Origin: Candidatus Flexifilum affinis
Lineage (GTDB): Bacteria; Chloroflexota; Anaerolineae; Aggregatilineales; Phototrophicaceae
Assembly: GCA_016713325.1 (NCBI GenBank)
Contig: JADJPJ010000006.1
Location: forward strand, 472,188-536,187
Length of the DNA: 64,000 nucleotides
Reading direction: 5' to 3'
Below, piece by piece: positions 51,117 through 60,090 of this stretch; within the stretch, counting starts at the first letter, position 1; each line of letters starts with the position of its first letter. Both the position numbers and the translations under genes were made by a program. The notes under the pieces are model-generated. The model searched no databases and had not been told where the DNA came from. It saw only the letters and a list, made by a program, of their open reading frames with translations.

Positions 51117-52022
51117 ATGCACAATCTACCGTTCGGAAGACCGGGACGCTGGTACCGCGCCAATCTTCACACGCACTCGACCCGTTCCGACGGCCGACTT
51201 TCGCCTGAGGCCGTCTGCCAGTACTATCGAGAACACGGCTACCACATCCTGGCCATCACCGATCACTTCATGGATCGTTTCGGCTACCCCATCACCGATA
51301 CGACACCCTTTCGCACGGATGATTTCACCACCCTGCTCGGCGCCGAACTGCACGCCGGGCAGACGCTCACCGACGAACTGTGGCACATTCTGTCCGTCGG
51401 GCTTCCGCTCGACTTCGCGCGACCGGCCGATGACGAAACCGGTCCGCAGATCACCCAGCGGGCGCTCGACGCGGGCGCTTACGTCAGCGTGGCGCACCCC
51501 GCCTGGTACAACCTGACCGAGGAGGATGTTGTCTCGCTCAAGGCCGCGCACAGCATCGAGGTCATCAACGGCATCTCTGCCGATCACAACGACCGCATCG
51601 ACAGTTGGTACATGGTCGACGCCATGCTGGCCCGTGGTTACCGTTTCACTGCCCTGGCCACCGACGACACACACTTCAAAGCCGGTTACAACGACTCTCT
51701 ACGCGGCTGGGCCTGGGTGCGCAGCGAGGAGCTAACGCCGGAGGCAGTCCTGGAATCGCTCAAGCAGGGGTGGACCTACAACAGCACCGGTCCGCAGATC
51801 TTCGACGTGCGGCTGAAGGGCAGCGACAGCGTCAGCATCCGCTGCTCGCCGGTGAGCAGCATCTTCGTCACCGGCAAGGGCGCGCGGGCGGTCCAGCACC
51901 ATGGCGGCGGCCTGACCAACGTCGACATCAACATCCGCCGCCTGGATTCCCCTTATTGCAGAGTCACCATCCGCGATCCCTTCGGCGGTCGCGCCTGGAC
52001 CAACCCCATCTGGCTTGGCTAG
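51117..52022 (+). CDS. PHP-domain metal-dependent phosphoesterase
   Basis: 301 aa. The PHP fold is marked by NLHTHSTRSDGRLSPEAV at the N-terminus, AITDHFMDRFG, VAHPAWYN and TALATDDTH, which together supply the metal ligands of the family. The last about 100 residues form a beta-rich domain. Members hydrolyse phosphoesters such as histidinol phosphate or nucleotides; the substrate here is unknown. It starts 14 bases after the M24 peptidase, so it is the third gene of the F420 ligase/peptidase operon. Confidence 0.87.
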   Translation: MHNLPFGRPGRWYRANLHTHSTRSDGRLSPEAVCQYYREHGYHILAITDHFMDRFGYPITDTTPFRTDDFTTLLGAELHAGQTLTDELWHILSVGLPLDFARPADDETGPQITQRALDAGAYVSVAHPAWYNLTEEDVVSLKAAHSIEVINGISADHNDRIDSWYMVDAMLARGYRFTALATDDTHFKAGYNDSLRGWAWVRSEELTPEAVLESLKQGWTYNSTGPQIFDVRLKGSDSVSIRCSPVSSIFVTGKGARAVQHHGGGLTNVDINIRRLDSPYCRVTIRDPFGGRAWTNPIWLG

Positions 52023-52049
52023 AACGTATCTGAATATTCGGCGGTTCTG

Positions 52050-52110
52050 TCGTAGGGACGGCATTCTTGCCGTCCGGGACCGGCGGACACGCAGAAGCGT
52101 GTCCCTACGA
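52050..52110. repeat. Nested palindromic repeat (three-stem, MITE/REP-like)
   Basis: A 61-base element bounded by a perfect 10-bp inverted repeat (TCGTAGGGAC at 52050-52059 and GTCCCTACGA at 52101-52110). Inside are two further hairpins, GGACGGCA-TTCT-TGCCGTCC (52056-52075) and GGACACGC-AGAA-GCGTGTCC (about 52085-52104), so the strand can fold as one long stem or as a cloverleaf-like junction. It lies 27 bases after the PHP gene stop. The regularity suggests a dispersed repeat, but there is only one copy in this window. Confidence 0.65.
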
Positions 52111-52169
52111 AGTGCGTTTCTATGCCGCAACGAATGCAAAAGGACAATTATCAGATACGCTCTAGGAAA

Positions 52170-52215
52170 ACAAACCTCCCCGATGAGCCGCCAGAGCTGG
52201 CAGGCCATCGGGGAG
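52170..52215 (-). terminator. Intrinsic terminator of the LLM oxidoreductase gene
   Basis: A 10-bp stem CTCCCCGATG/CATCGGGGAG with an internally paired loop, followed on the minus strand by GTTTGTTTTCC. It lies 75 bases after the stop at 52290. Confidence 0.7.
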
Positions 52216-52289
52216 ATTCAGGGGTGTCAGGCGCGAAAGTGAGGTTGGTTCCCCTGCACCTCCTCATCCCTCATTTCTCATCACTCGCC

Positions 52290-53240
52290 CTACTCCGTAA
52301 CGCCATCATCCTCGTGGAGATGAGGCAGTACCTTCTGGGCGATCAGTTCCAGACCGGGAATATCATCGAGATCGAGCCACTGGAGCATAAAGCGCTCCAC
52401 GCCGGCATCGACATAGGCGCCGATCTGGTCGACCATCATCGAAGCCGTGCCAAAGATGATCCGCCCTTCCCTGGCCATCGTGTACCCGCGCTGCTCATGC
52501 TCTGCCTCAAGCTGGGCCAGATGAGCGTCGTCTCGGGCGAGAATGGCGCGGGTCATCAGCGAACGCCGCACTTCACCGGGTGCGCGCCCGACATCGCGCA
52601 GGAGCCGGTTGAGCACCTGATTCCGCTCGCGGTATGTCGCGGCCGAAATGTAAACGCCGTTCCACTCATCGGCAAATTCCGCCACCAGCGGCAGCGTCTT
52701 CTGGACTCCATTGCCACCGATCAAAATCGGGGGGCCGCCCGCGCGCTGCGGACGCGGCAGCAGCAGCGCGTCATCCAGTGAGAAGTGTTTGCCGTGATAG
52801 GTCACCGGTCTTTCACTGAGGAGCAGCGAGACCGTCACTTCGAGGGCGTCGCGCAGCATCTCGAAGCGGGTCGGCATGTCATAGAAGGGCACGCCGAAGG
52901 CCTGGTGTTCGCGCACCTGCCAGCCGGCGCCCATGCCCAGGACCAGACGCCCATCGCTGAGGTCATCCACCGCCGAAGCCATACGCGCCAGCATCGCCGG
53001 ATGCCGAAACGTGACCGGCGAAACCAACGGCCCGAACTCTATCCGGTTGGTATAAGTCGCAGCATAGGTGAGAGACACCCAGGCTTCCAGCGAGGCCTGA
53101 TCAGGCGGCTCGGGGTCTGTGAAGTGGTCGGAACGAAACACGCACTGATAGCCGAGCTGTTCCGCACTGGTCAGAATGCGCCGCCAGGCTTCCCAGTTCA
53201 GCCCTGATTGCCCCTCAATCATCAACCCTATGGATGCCAT
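52290..53240 (-). CDS. LLM-class flavin/F420-dependent oxidoreductase
   Basis: 316 aa, luciferase-like TIM barrel. Typical segments: ILTSAEQLGYQCVFRSDHF, ATYTNRIEFGPLVSPVTFRHP, SDGRLVLGMGAGWQVREHQAFG and GPPILIGGNG. Family members oxidise or reduce small substrates with FMN or F420. The upstream F420 ligase makes F420 plausible, but the cofactor is not proven by sequence. ATG 53240 has AAGGGGGA upstream and is preferred to the longer frame from 53258. Monocistronic with its own terminator. Confidence 0.88.
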   Translation of the reverse strand: MASIGLMIEGQSGLNWEAWRRILTSAEQLGYQCVFRSDHFTDPEPPDQASLEAWVSLTYAATYTNRIEFGPLVSPVTFRHPAMLARMASAVDDLSDGRLVLGMGAGWQVREHQAFGVPFYDMPTRFEMLRDALEVTVSLLLSERPVTYHGKHFSLDDALLLPRPQRAGGPPILIGGNGVQKTLPLVAEFADEWNGVYISAATYRERNQVLNRLLRDVGRAPGEVRRSLMTRAILARDDAHLAQLEAEHEQRGYTMAREGRIIFGTASMMVDQIGAYVDAGVERFMLQWLDLDDIPGLELIAQKVLPHLHEDDGVTE

Positions 53241-53327
53241 GCCGCTGTCCCCCTTCACCGTTCATGACGTCGTCTGCTATCACTGCTGCATCACAACTCG
53301 TCTCTCATTATACCTAGTTCGAGCGTA

Positions 53328-54098
53328 TTACGCCTTTCTAGCGATTATGAGAGTCGTAAAATTGAACGCCCAGGGCAGAACGACTTTGAGGATGCGGCCG
53401 GCGATCTCTGCGATCGCGGTGGTACGGTAGTAGCCCGGCGACTGGAAGATCCCGCCCAATCCCCACAGCGTATAGGCGTGACTGGTGGGGATGGCGCGGA
53501 CGAGTTCATAGCCGACGGAGCGCACCGCGTCGACCAGCGCGTCACGGGTGTAGGTGCTTTCGAAGAATTCTTCGTCGGTCAATACCGACACGCCCTGGCT
53601 CTGGCGACGCCAGCGCACGAACTCGTGCACAACGTTGGGATACGGGATAGTCAGCACCAGCACGCCGCCGGGGCGCAGCACACGGAAGGAATCGGCCAGC
53701 GGCTTGACCATACCGGACTCGAAGTGCTCAAAGACGCCAAAGGACAGATAGGCGCCAATCGTGTTGTCGGCGAATGGCAGCGCGTGCACGTCGCCGGCGG
53801 CCAGACGCAGTGCCGGATCGTAGTCGTGTGAGATGTGCAGGGCGTTCTCGGCGTAATCGAGGCCGACCACCTGATACCCTTGCGCCTTGAGTGGGATCAA
53901 CGCTGCGCTCAGGCCGCTACCCGCCTCCAGGATGATGCCATCCTTGGGTAAATACGGCAGATAATGTCCGACGGTCTCTTTTGCCCGCGCGTAGTTCTGC
54001 GTGTCCAGCTCGACTTCTACCGAGGCGTTGGCCCAGATATCCTGCCATGCCTGGCGCGTACTGTCATAGCGTTCGCCCTGTTGCTTCGGCTGTTGCAT
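53328..54098 (-). CDS. Class I SAM-dependent methyltransferase
   Basis: 256 aa. Motif I is ILEAGSGLSAALIPL, motif II acidic residue is in VVGLDYAENAL, then AAGDVHALPFADNTIGAYLSFGVFEHF and the post-motif RVLRPGGVLVLTIPYPN, as in UbiE-like enzymes. A hydrophobic C-terminal tail (ILKVVLPWAFNFTTLIIARKA) may associate with membrane. It is the last gene of the surface-glycan operon, eight bases after the acetyltransferase. ATG 54098 has GAGGG seven bases upstream. The acceptor is unknown, probably a sugar or lipid-linked intermediate. Confidence 0.88.
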   Translation of the reverse strand: MQQPKQQGERYDSTRQAWQDIWANASVEVELDTQNYARAKETVGHYLPYLPKDGIILEAGSGLSAALIPLKAQGYQVVGLDYAENALHISHDYDPALRLAAGDVHALPFADNTIGAYLSFGVFEHFESGMVKPLADSFRVLRPGGVLVLTIPYPNVVHEFVRWRRQSQGVSVLTDEEFFESTYTRDALVDAVRSVGYELVRAIPTSHAYTLWGLGGIFQSPGYYRTTAIAEIAGRILKVVLPWAFNFTTLIIARKA

Positions 54099-54106
54099 CG
54101 ATTCCC

Positions 54107-54709
54107 TCAATCCAGATGGTCTGCTTCACGATCAAGCTGGCGAATCACACGCGCCGGGACACCGGCAACAACGGTGTAGGGCGGCACATCGTCACGAACC
54201 AGCGAACCGGCTCCGACCACCGCGCAACGTCCGATCCGCACGCCCATCAGCACCGTCGCACCCGCGCCGATGTAGGCGCCGGACTCAACGATGACTCTCT
54301 GCTTGCGCGTGGGAAATGCCGACTTCGCCAGCGGAGAATAGCCAACATCTTCGTGGGTCAGGATGATCGTGTGCAGCGAAAGCGTGCAGCGGTCTTCCAA
54401 CACAATCGGCGCAGTCAGGTCGAGCGTGACCCCCGGACCCAGATGACACCAGGCTCCAATGCGCAGTTTCCCGCCCATCTCGTAGGTGCCATGCAGGTTC
54501 AGCCGGCCGTGAAAGTCGATGCCTTCGCCGATCGCAACGCCAAAGGCCTTCAGAATTCCCAGCGCCAACCAGGGGGGGCAGTGAAAAACGGCATGTTCCA
54601 GGGCACTGTTACCCCAGATGGCGATGCGAAACCGCAGCCAGAGGACGTAGACTGGCGTCCAAAGGGTGCGCAGCGCCACCCGGATGCCTCCGGCAAAGAG
54701 ACTGTTCAC
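54107..54709 (-). CDS. Left-handed beta-helix O-acetyltransferase (WcaF/WbbJ type)
   Basis: 200 aa. Imperfect hexapeptide repeats (IGEGIDFHG, IGAWCHLGPGVTLD, IVLEDRCTLS, IVESGAYIGAGATVLMGVRIG, VVGAGSLVRDDVPPYTVVAGVPARVI) form the trimeric beta-helix of sugar acetyltransferases. The GTG at 54709 overlaps the glycosyltransferase stop by four bases (GTGA), and the frame upstream of it is unconserved. It probably acetylates a sugar of the surface polysaccharide. Confidence 0.87.
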   Translation of the reverse strand: MNSLFAGGIRVALRTLWTPVYVLWLRFRIAIWGNSALEHAVFHCPPWLALGILKAFGVAIGEGIDFHGRLNLHGTYEMGGKLRIGAWCHLGPGVTLDLTAPIVLEDRCTLSLHTIILTHEDVGYSPLAKSAFPTRKQRVIVESGAYIGAGATVLMGVRIGRCAVVGAGSLVRDDVPPYTVVAGVPARVIRQLDREADHLD

Positions 54710-55578
54710 ACGAGAGCTTTTCGCTCGCCACGTGACCGCTGGGCGAAATCCATCAGAATGCGCGTCGGCACGATCAGCAAACGCAGCGTCACCGCCGCCA
54801 GCCCGCCGTACCACTTGCGCGTGAAGACGATCAGATCGTCGAAATACACCTGCGAGGCCAGTCGCTGCACCAGCCGGGTGCTGGCGTGTTCCTCGTGCAG
54901 GATCAGCGCCTCGGCGACGAAATGCACCTCATGGCCGCTGTCCAGAATGCGCTTGCAGATGTCATCTTCGGTGAAGTACAGCCGCAGCGCTTCGTCGAAC
55001 AGTTTCAGCTTCCGCAGCAGCGAGGTCGGCGAAATCATACACGAATCCGGGATCACCTCGACCGACCGGGTACTGGCGCGGTCCCACTCCTCGTACCACA
55101 TCTGTTTACGACGGTTTGACCGCCAGAACGAGAGCATTGCCCCCAGGAAGGTGTAGCCAAGCAGCAAGTCGACGAACCCAGGTATGCGGGAACACGTCCG
55201 CTGCAGGCCGCGGTCCAGGCCGCGCATCTGACAGGTGACGGCGCCGACGTTCGGATGGGCGCGAAGATAGGCGAGCATGATCTGAAAGGTACCAGGCTGT
55301 ATGACCGTATCCGGGTTCAGGATCAGGGTGTAGTCGCCCGTCGCCTTCTCGAAGCCGAGATTGTTACCGCCGCTGAACCAGGTATTGCGGCCGGGTTCGA
55401 CCAGCACCACCTGCGGAAACTGGTCGCGCACCATGGCGGCGCTGTCGTCGCGCGAGGCATTGTCGACCACGATGATCTGCACGTCGAGATCGCCGCGTTC
55501 GCGCAGAATCGACTCCAGCGTGCGGCGAAGCGGCTCGCGCGTGTTGTAATTGACGATGATGATGGACAGATCGGTCAT
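54706..55578 (-). CDS. Glycosyltransferase family 2
   Basis: 290 aa. GT-A fold with the N-terminal LSIIIVNYNTREPLRRTLESIL, VVDNASRDDSAAMV, an EPGRNTWFSGGNNLGFEKATGDYTLILNPD region carrying the DxD-like NPD, and a late acceptor helix LYFTEDDICKRI. It resembles rhamnosyl- or mannosyl-type transferases of surface polysaccharides (the GGNNxGF pattern). It sits between the DegT aminotransferase and the acetyltransferase in one operon. Donor and acceptor are not determinable. Confidence 0.88.
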   Translation of the reverse strand: MTDLSIIIVNYNTREPLRRTLESILRERGDLDVQIIVVDNASRDDSAAMVRDQFPQVVLVEPGRNTWFSGGNNLGFEKATGDYTLILNPDTVIQPGTFQIMLAYLRAHPNVGAVTCQMRGLDRGLQRTCSRIPGFVDLLLGYTFLGAMLSFWRSNRRKQMWYEEWDRASTRSVEVIPDSCMISPTSLLRKLKLFDEALRLYFTEDDICKRILDSGHEVHFVAEALILHEEHASTRLVQRLASQVYFDDLIVFTRKWYGGLAAVTLRLLIVPTRILMDFAQRSRGERKALV

Positions 55579-55599
55579 CGAGGTGCCTCGTCGGCGCAG

Positions 55600-56754
55600 T
55601 TAAGCCGGAAAGGCGCGAATGACCTGAATGATGTAATCCACATCCTGGTCGCTCAGACCGGGATACAGCGGCAGCGTGAGCAGACGCAGCCATTCCCGCT
55701 CCACCACCGGCAGTGGTTCACGGGCGTACTCGCGATACATGGCATGCAGGTGGTTCGGAATGTAGTGCATCCCGGTGGCCACGCGATGCTGGCGCAGCCA
55801 ATTTCCCAAATCGTCGCGGCGGTCGCAGCGCACCACGTAATTATGCCGCGAGGAGTACACCCCCTCGCGCTCGACCGGAAGCTGGAGCCATTCCAGATCG
55901 CGCAGCCCATCGTCATAGCGCGCCGAGATCGCGCGCCGGCGGGCGTTGGTGTCGTTCAGACGACCCAACTGCACGAGCGCAATCGCCGACATGATGTCAT
56001 TGCTGTGATACTTGTAGCCCAGCTCCTCCACATCATACTGCCAGGCGTACTGCGCTGCATCGCCGGAAGCGCGCACCCACGTATCGCGGTTGATGCCCAC
56101 CCAGCGCACGCGGCGCAGACGCGCATCCCACTCTTCGTTCTCCAGCGTGATCATGCCGCCGTCACCAGTCGCCAGATTTTTGACCGGGTGGAAGCTGAAG
56201 CAGGTCATCGGCGAGAGCGCGCCAATCGGACGGTCGTGGTAGCGAGCGCCGGCGGCATGGGCGGCGTCCTCGATAACGATCAGATTGTGCTGGCGGGCCA
56301 GTTCGTGGATGCGATCCAGGTCGCAGGGATGTCCGCCATAGTGAACGACCAGCAGGGCGCGGGTATTGGACGTAATTTTCCGCTCAATGTCGTCCGGGTC
56401 GATGTTCAGCGTGTCGGGTTCGACATCGGCGAAGATCGGCGTCGCGCGGTTGTACAGGATGGCGTGGTTGGTCGAGACGAAGGTCATCGGTGTGGTGATC
56501 ACTTCACCGCCTTCAGCCCCGGCAACCAGCAGCGCCAGGTGCAGCGCTGCCGTAGCACTGTTCGCCGAGACGGCGTAAGGCGCCGCGACGTACTCGGCGA
56601 AACGCTTCTCGAATTCCGCCGTTTTTGGACCCAACCCCCACCAGCCGGATCGAATAACTTCAGCAACGGCTGCGATCTCCTCCTCGCCGTGGAATGGCGT
56701 GAAGACCGGGATTGAATGGTCAATCAGGGGAATAGTCGGGTTGGTTGAGAGCAT
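55600..56754 (-). CDS. DegT/DnrJ/EryC1/StrS-family sugar aminotransferase
   Basis: 384 aa PLP enzyme. It transfers an amino group to a nucleotide-linked ketosugar. Blocks: FHGEEEIAAVAEVIRSGWWGLGPK, SANSATAALHLAL, VIEDAAHAAGARY, and the PLP lysine K192 in FHPVKNLATGDGG. The C-terminal substrate part is normal (GMHYIPNHLHAM). Its presence indicates an amino sugar in the polymer made by this cluster. ATG 56754. Its stop is 21 bases before the family 2 glycosyltransferase start. Confidence 0.9.
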   Translation of the reverse strand: MLSTNPTIPLIDHSIPVFTPFHGEEEIAAVAEVIRSGWWGLGPKTAEFEKRFAEYVAAPYAVSANSATAALHLALLVAGAEGGEVITTPMTFVSTNHAILYNRATPIFADVEPDTLNIDPDDIERKITSNTRALLVVHYGGHPCDLDRIHELARQHNLIVIEDAAHAAGARYHDRPIGALSPMTCFSFHPVKNLATGDGGMITLENEEWDARLRRVRWVGINRDTWVRASGDAAQYAWQYDVEELGYKYHSNDIMSAIALVQLGRLNDTNARRRAISARYDDGLRDLEWLQLPVEREGVYSSRHNYVVRCDRRDDLGNWLRQHRVATGMHYIPNHLHAMYREYAREPLPVVEREWLRLLTLPLYPGLSDQDVDYIIQVIRAFPA

Positions 56755-56900
56755 TGTTACAGCCTGTGTGCACCAAAACAGCGTCGGCCCCATTGTACAG
56801 TGCCGATCTGCCCTTTTCCATACAGGTGCATTACAGGCGCATTGCCCCGCACGTCGCTGGACGGACCTACTGGCGCGCTGCCAAGGGATGGCGAGCGCGC

Positions 56901-58028
56901 TTACCGCAGCAGTTCCTCGAACAAGGCTTCCAGGCGTTCGGCCCGCCGGGCGTACGAATGATGGGCATAAACATGTGCCTGCGCCCGCGCCGCCGCCGCT
57001 TCGCGCTCCGCGTCGTGCGCCAGGTAGTAGCGCACCTTCTCACGCAAGTCGTCAACATCGCGGTAGGTGAGCAGCATCGGCTTGCCATCCTGCTCCGGGA
57101 ACCATTCGCGCACACCGGGCAGGTCGTCGCAAAGCTGGAAGACGCCCGCACCAGCCACTTCGAACAAACGCATGTTGCCCCCGTAGTGGACGAAGTCGCC
57201 GTGGGTGTTCACGCAGATTTTGGCCGCCGACAGGATGCGCTGCATTTCCTCGCCCAGGGCCCGGCCGCGCACGTGTCCTTGCAGACTTGCCGGCACCTCA
57301 TGCACACTCCAGATGCCGAGGTCAAAGTCGCGCAGCGCCTCCAGCGCCCGAACGCGCCGGCTGTACAGCTCGTTGGGTACCAACGTCCCGACGAAGGCGA
57401 TGTCGCAGGCCAGCCGCTGACGGTCAGCCGGGTCGAGCGGGTACGGCTTGTGAAAATCCGGGTCACAGGCCGAGATCGGCAGGCACTCCATGCGCGCCGC
57501 GCCCATCTCCAGCCACTGGATGCCGTGGTAGTAATCACTGGTCACGATTAGATCGTACAGGCGGGCGGCGGCGCGGTCGATGGGATGCGAGAAGACAATC
57601 GGCGAGGTGCCGCAGAAGTAGGCCAGCTTGCAGCCCACCTCGCGCTTGAGCGCCGCCAGCGTCTCCGGCAGAATGTGCGTATTGTCGCCCACCATCCACA
57701 GGATGTCCGGCCGAAAGTCGCGGGCGCGGTCCAGCAGAGCGCGGTTGCGCCCCAGCACCACCGGGTTGACCTGCGGCGGCACCCGGTTGAGCGCGGCATT
57801 GGCCAGCTTTCCCAGCGACAGCCCATCCGAGTAGCGGGCCGTCTGCGCACCCGGCGAATTGCGCCAGAAGACGGCCAGTTCATGTCCACGACCCCGCAGC
57901 GCCCGCTCGTAAAAGTGCTGCGTGGTCGAGGGGGGAAAGAGCGGCACCGGTTCGCCCGGCGGGGTTGCGGCCACGGCCTTGCGCAGCACTTCCGGATGAT
58001 GCAGCGAGGCGACGAAGAGAATGCGCAT
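56901..58028 (-). CDS. CgeB-like glycosyltransferase
   Basis: 375 aa. GT-B-like, similar to the CgeB/DUF3880 glycosyltransferase group: RILFVASLHHPEVLRKAV at the start, an N-terminal ILWMVGDNTHILPETL segment, and a C-terminal nucleotide-sugar part CVNTHGDFVHYGGNMRLFEVAGAG (glycine-rich, acidic). Members of the group glycosylate spore or cell-surface components. No signal peptide. A gap of 146 bases separates it from the next gene in the cluster; it probably still belongs to the operon. Confidence 0.83.
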   Translation of the reverse strand: MRILFVASLHHPEVLRKAVAATPPGEPVPLFPPSTTQHFYERALRGRGHELAVFWRNSPGAQTARYSDGLSLGKLANAALNRVPPQVNPVVLGRNRALLDRARDFRPDILWMVGDNTHILPETLAALKREVGCKLAYFCGTSPIVFSHPIDRAAARLYDLIVTSDYYHGIQWLEMGAARMECLPISACDPDFHKPYPLDPADRQRLACDIAFVGTLVPNELYSRRVRALEALRDFDLGIWSVHEVPASLQGHVRGRALGEEMQRILSAAKICVNTHGDFVHYGGNMRLFEVAGAGVFQLCDDLPGVREWFPEQDGKPMLLTYRDVDDLREKVRYYLAHDAEREAAAARAQAHVYAHHSYARRAERLEALFEELLR

Positions 58029-58061
58029 GATTCAGGCCCTAGACCGTGACAACGTACGTCG

Positions 58062-58568
58062 TCATTCGTCCGACGGGTCCGCGGCGGACGAGGTCGGGTT
58101 GCGCAGCAGGCCGGCGTAGATACCGGGCGTCGAGTCCGGGATGATGACCGCGCCACACGCCCCGGCATAAAACTCGGCCGGCCCTACCCCGCCGATGATG
58201 GCGTAGCCGTAATCCTGCGCCAGCATGTCGTGCAGACAGGCCAGGAGCAGCGCCTTGCCGATCTTCCTGCCGCGGTAGGTATCGTCGACGCCGGTCGGAC
58301 CAAAGAAACCGCGCCGTGTCGCATCGTAGCAGGCGAAGCCGACGACCTTACCCTCGTGGGTGGCGATGAAGCAGGACAGCGGCAGGCGGGCGAAGGAGAC
58401 TTCCGTCTCGCTCACCCAGTAGGGGCTGAAGTGCTTGCCCACCCATTCGGTCACGAAGTGCTTCTCCGGCGCTTTGGCCCGCCGCACCGTGATCCCCTGC
58501 TCCGCCAGGCTGGCCAGCAGCGTATGCTGTTCCGGCAGCTCGTAAAGTTTCACCAGCATATCCGGCAT
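58062..58568 (-). CDS. GNAT-family N-acetyltransferase
   Basis: 168 aa. The acetyl-CoA site is visible as GVDDTYRGRKIGKALLLACLH (the Q/RxxGxG/A pattern as RGRKIGKAL), preceded by GKVVGFACYDATRRGFFGPTG. A C-terminal tail is variable. Its ATG shares one base with the TAA of the CrtI-like gene (TAATG), showing tight coupling. The acceptor could be an amino sugar made via the DegT enzyme or an amino acid; sequence does not say. Confidence 0.83.
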   Translation of the reverse strand: MPDMLVKLYELPEQHTLLASLAEQGITVRRAKAPEKHFVTEWVGKHFSPYWVSETEVSFARLPLSCFIATHEGKVVGFACYDATRRGFFGPTGVDDTYRGRKIGKALLLACLHDMLAQDYGYAIIGGVGPAEFYAGACGAVIIPDSTPGIYAGLLRNPTSSAADPSDE

Positions 58569-60064
58569 TATGTCGTTTCCTTTCGTAGATCGCGCAGCAG
58601 CAGCCGAGCCGCCGCCGCGCCAGAGAGCATCACCATGGGCACGCCACCACCGGGGTGCGCCGTGCCACCGGCATAGTACAGCCCGCCGATCCGCGCATCG
58701 CGGTTGTGCGGCCGGCGCAGCGCCGAGAAGCGGTCGTTCGACCCGGCGCCATAGAGCGCGCCGCGGCGCGCCCCGGTCAGCCGTTCCAGATCGACCGGCG
58801 TCAGCCGGTGCTCGACGCGAATCTTGCCGCGCACGTCGAAGCCGAAATCGGCCATGCGCGCCAGGACCCGATCGCGGTAGGCATCCCCTTCAGCCGTCCA
58901 GTCAAACTCCTGCCCCAGCGGCGGCGCGTTGATCAGCACGAACCAGTTCTCGCAGCCGGGCGGGGCATGCTCGGCATCTGTCTTCGAGGTGATGGCGACG
59001 TAGATCGTCGGATCATCGGGCGGCGTGCCCTGCCTGAAAATCGCCTCGAATTCGCGCCGGTAGTCCCGGCTGAACAGGATGTTGTGGTGCGCCAGCCGCT
59101 CGTACTGCCCTTCTATACCCAGGAGCAGGATGAAGCCGGAGCACGACGGCTCGGCATTAAGCAACTGTCGCAGGCGGGCATTCCGCGCGGGCGACTCGGG
59201 GAGCATATGCTCGTACACCGTTGCCACGTCGACGTTGGCGATCACCGCAGAAGCGGCGACGCGCGTCCCATCCTGCAACAGGACGCCGGCAACCTTCTCC
59301 TGGTTCAGGACGATCGACCGCACGCCGCAGTTGAAGTGGATCTCCACGCCCAGCTCTTCGGCCAGCCGATGCAGCGCCCGCGCAATCGCGTAGATGCCGC
59401 CGCGGGGGTACCACACGCCGCCGGTCAGCTCGACGTGGGCGATGACGTTCAGCGTCGCCGGGGCCAGATACGGACTGGCGCCGACGTAGGTGGCGAACCG
59501 TCCCAGGAACTGGCGCAGCTTGGGCGAACGCACAAAGGAGCGGATGGCGCCGTCCATCGTCCGCAGCGGATCGACTGCCAGCATGTCGCCGGGGGCGGTG
59601 CGCAGCAGCTTGCCCACCGTCGGCGGATCGCCATAGATGAACTTCTCCCCGGTGATGCGGTGGATGCGCGCGGCGTAGGCGAGATAGCCCAGGTAGCCCT
59701 CGACGTCGCGCTCGTCCAGCGCGCCCACCTGCCGGATCATCTCCGAGAGGTCGCGGGCGGCGTCGAACACTGTGCCGTCGTCGTAGAAATAGCGCGTCAG
59801 CGGGTCGACGGGCAGCAGCGTCAGGTAGTCTTCCAGGCGCCGACCTGCCGCGCGAAAGAGCGCTTCGAACACGCCGCGCATGGTGATCACCGACGGGCCG
59901 GTGTCCCAGCGGAAGCCGTCGGCCTGCACCTCGTTCATCTTGCCGCCGGGTCGCGGTCCCTGCTCGTAGACGACGACTCGCTCGCCGCGGGCCGCCAGGT
60001 GAATGGCCGCGCTCAGTCCGCCGATGCCGGCGCCAATGATGAGGATCGGGTCGCGTTCAGCCAC
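58568..60064 (-). CDS. CrtI/phytoene-desaturase-like FAD oxidoreductase
   Basis: About 498 aa. The N-terminal dinucleotide fold is ILIIGAGIGGLSAAIHLAARGERVVVYEQGP with the family PGGKMNE next. The substrate domain and C-terminal FAD contact GLYYAGGTAHPGGGVPMVMLSGAAAA match the carotenoid desaturase/CrtI-CrtN-CrtD group. No phytoene synthase, cyclase or other carotenoid gene is in the window, and it is linked to a GNAT and surface-glycan genes, so a carotenoid role is not certain. GTG 60064 is the chosen start; its ribosome site is weak. The long open frame to 60574 overlaps the neighbour and is not coding. Confidence 0.85.
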   Translation of the reverse strand: MAERDPILIIGAGIGGLSAAIHLAARGERVVVYEQGPRPGGKMNEVQADGFRWDTGPSVITMRGVFEALFRAAGRRLEDYLTLLPVDPLTRYFYDDGTVFDAARDLSEMIRQVGALDERDVEGYLGYLAYAARIHRITGEKFIYGDPPTVGKLLRTAPGDMLAVDPLRTMDGAIRSFVRSPKLRQFLGRFATYVGASPYLAPATLNVIAHVELTGGVWYPRGGIYAIARALHRLAEELGVEIHFNCGVRSIVLNQEKVAGVLLQDGTRVAASAVIANVDVATVYEHMLPESPARNARLRQLLNAEPSCSGFILLLGIEGQYERLAHHNILFSRDYRREFEAIFRQGTPPDDPTIYVAITSKTDAEHAPPGCENWFVLINAPPLGQEFDWTAEGDAYRDRVLARMADFGFDVRGKIRVEHRLTPVDLERLTGARRGALYGAGSNDRFSALRRPHNRDARIGGLYYAGGTAHPGGGVPMVMLSGAAAARLLLRDLRKETT

Positions 60065-60090
60065 GGTCAGGGTCGGCCCCAAAGCGGGCG

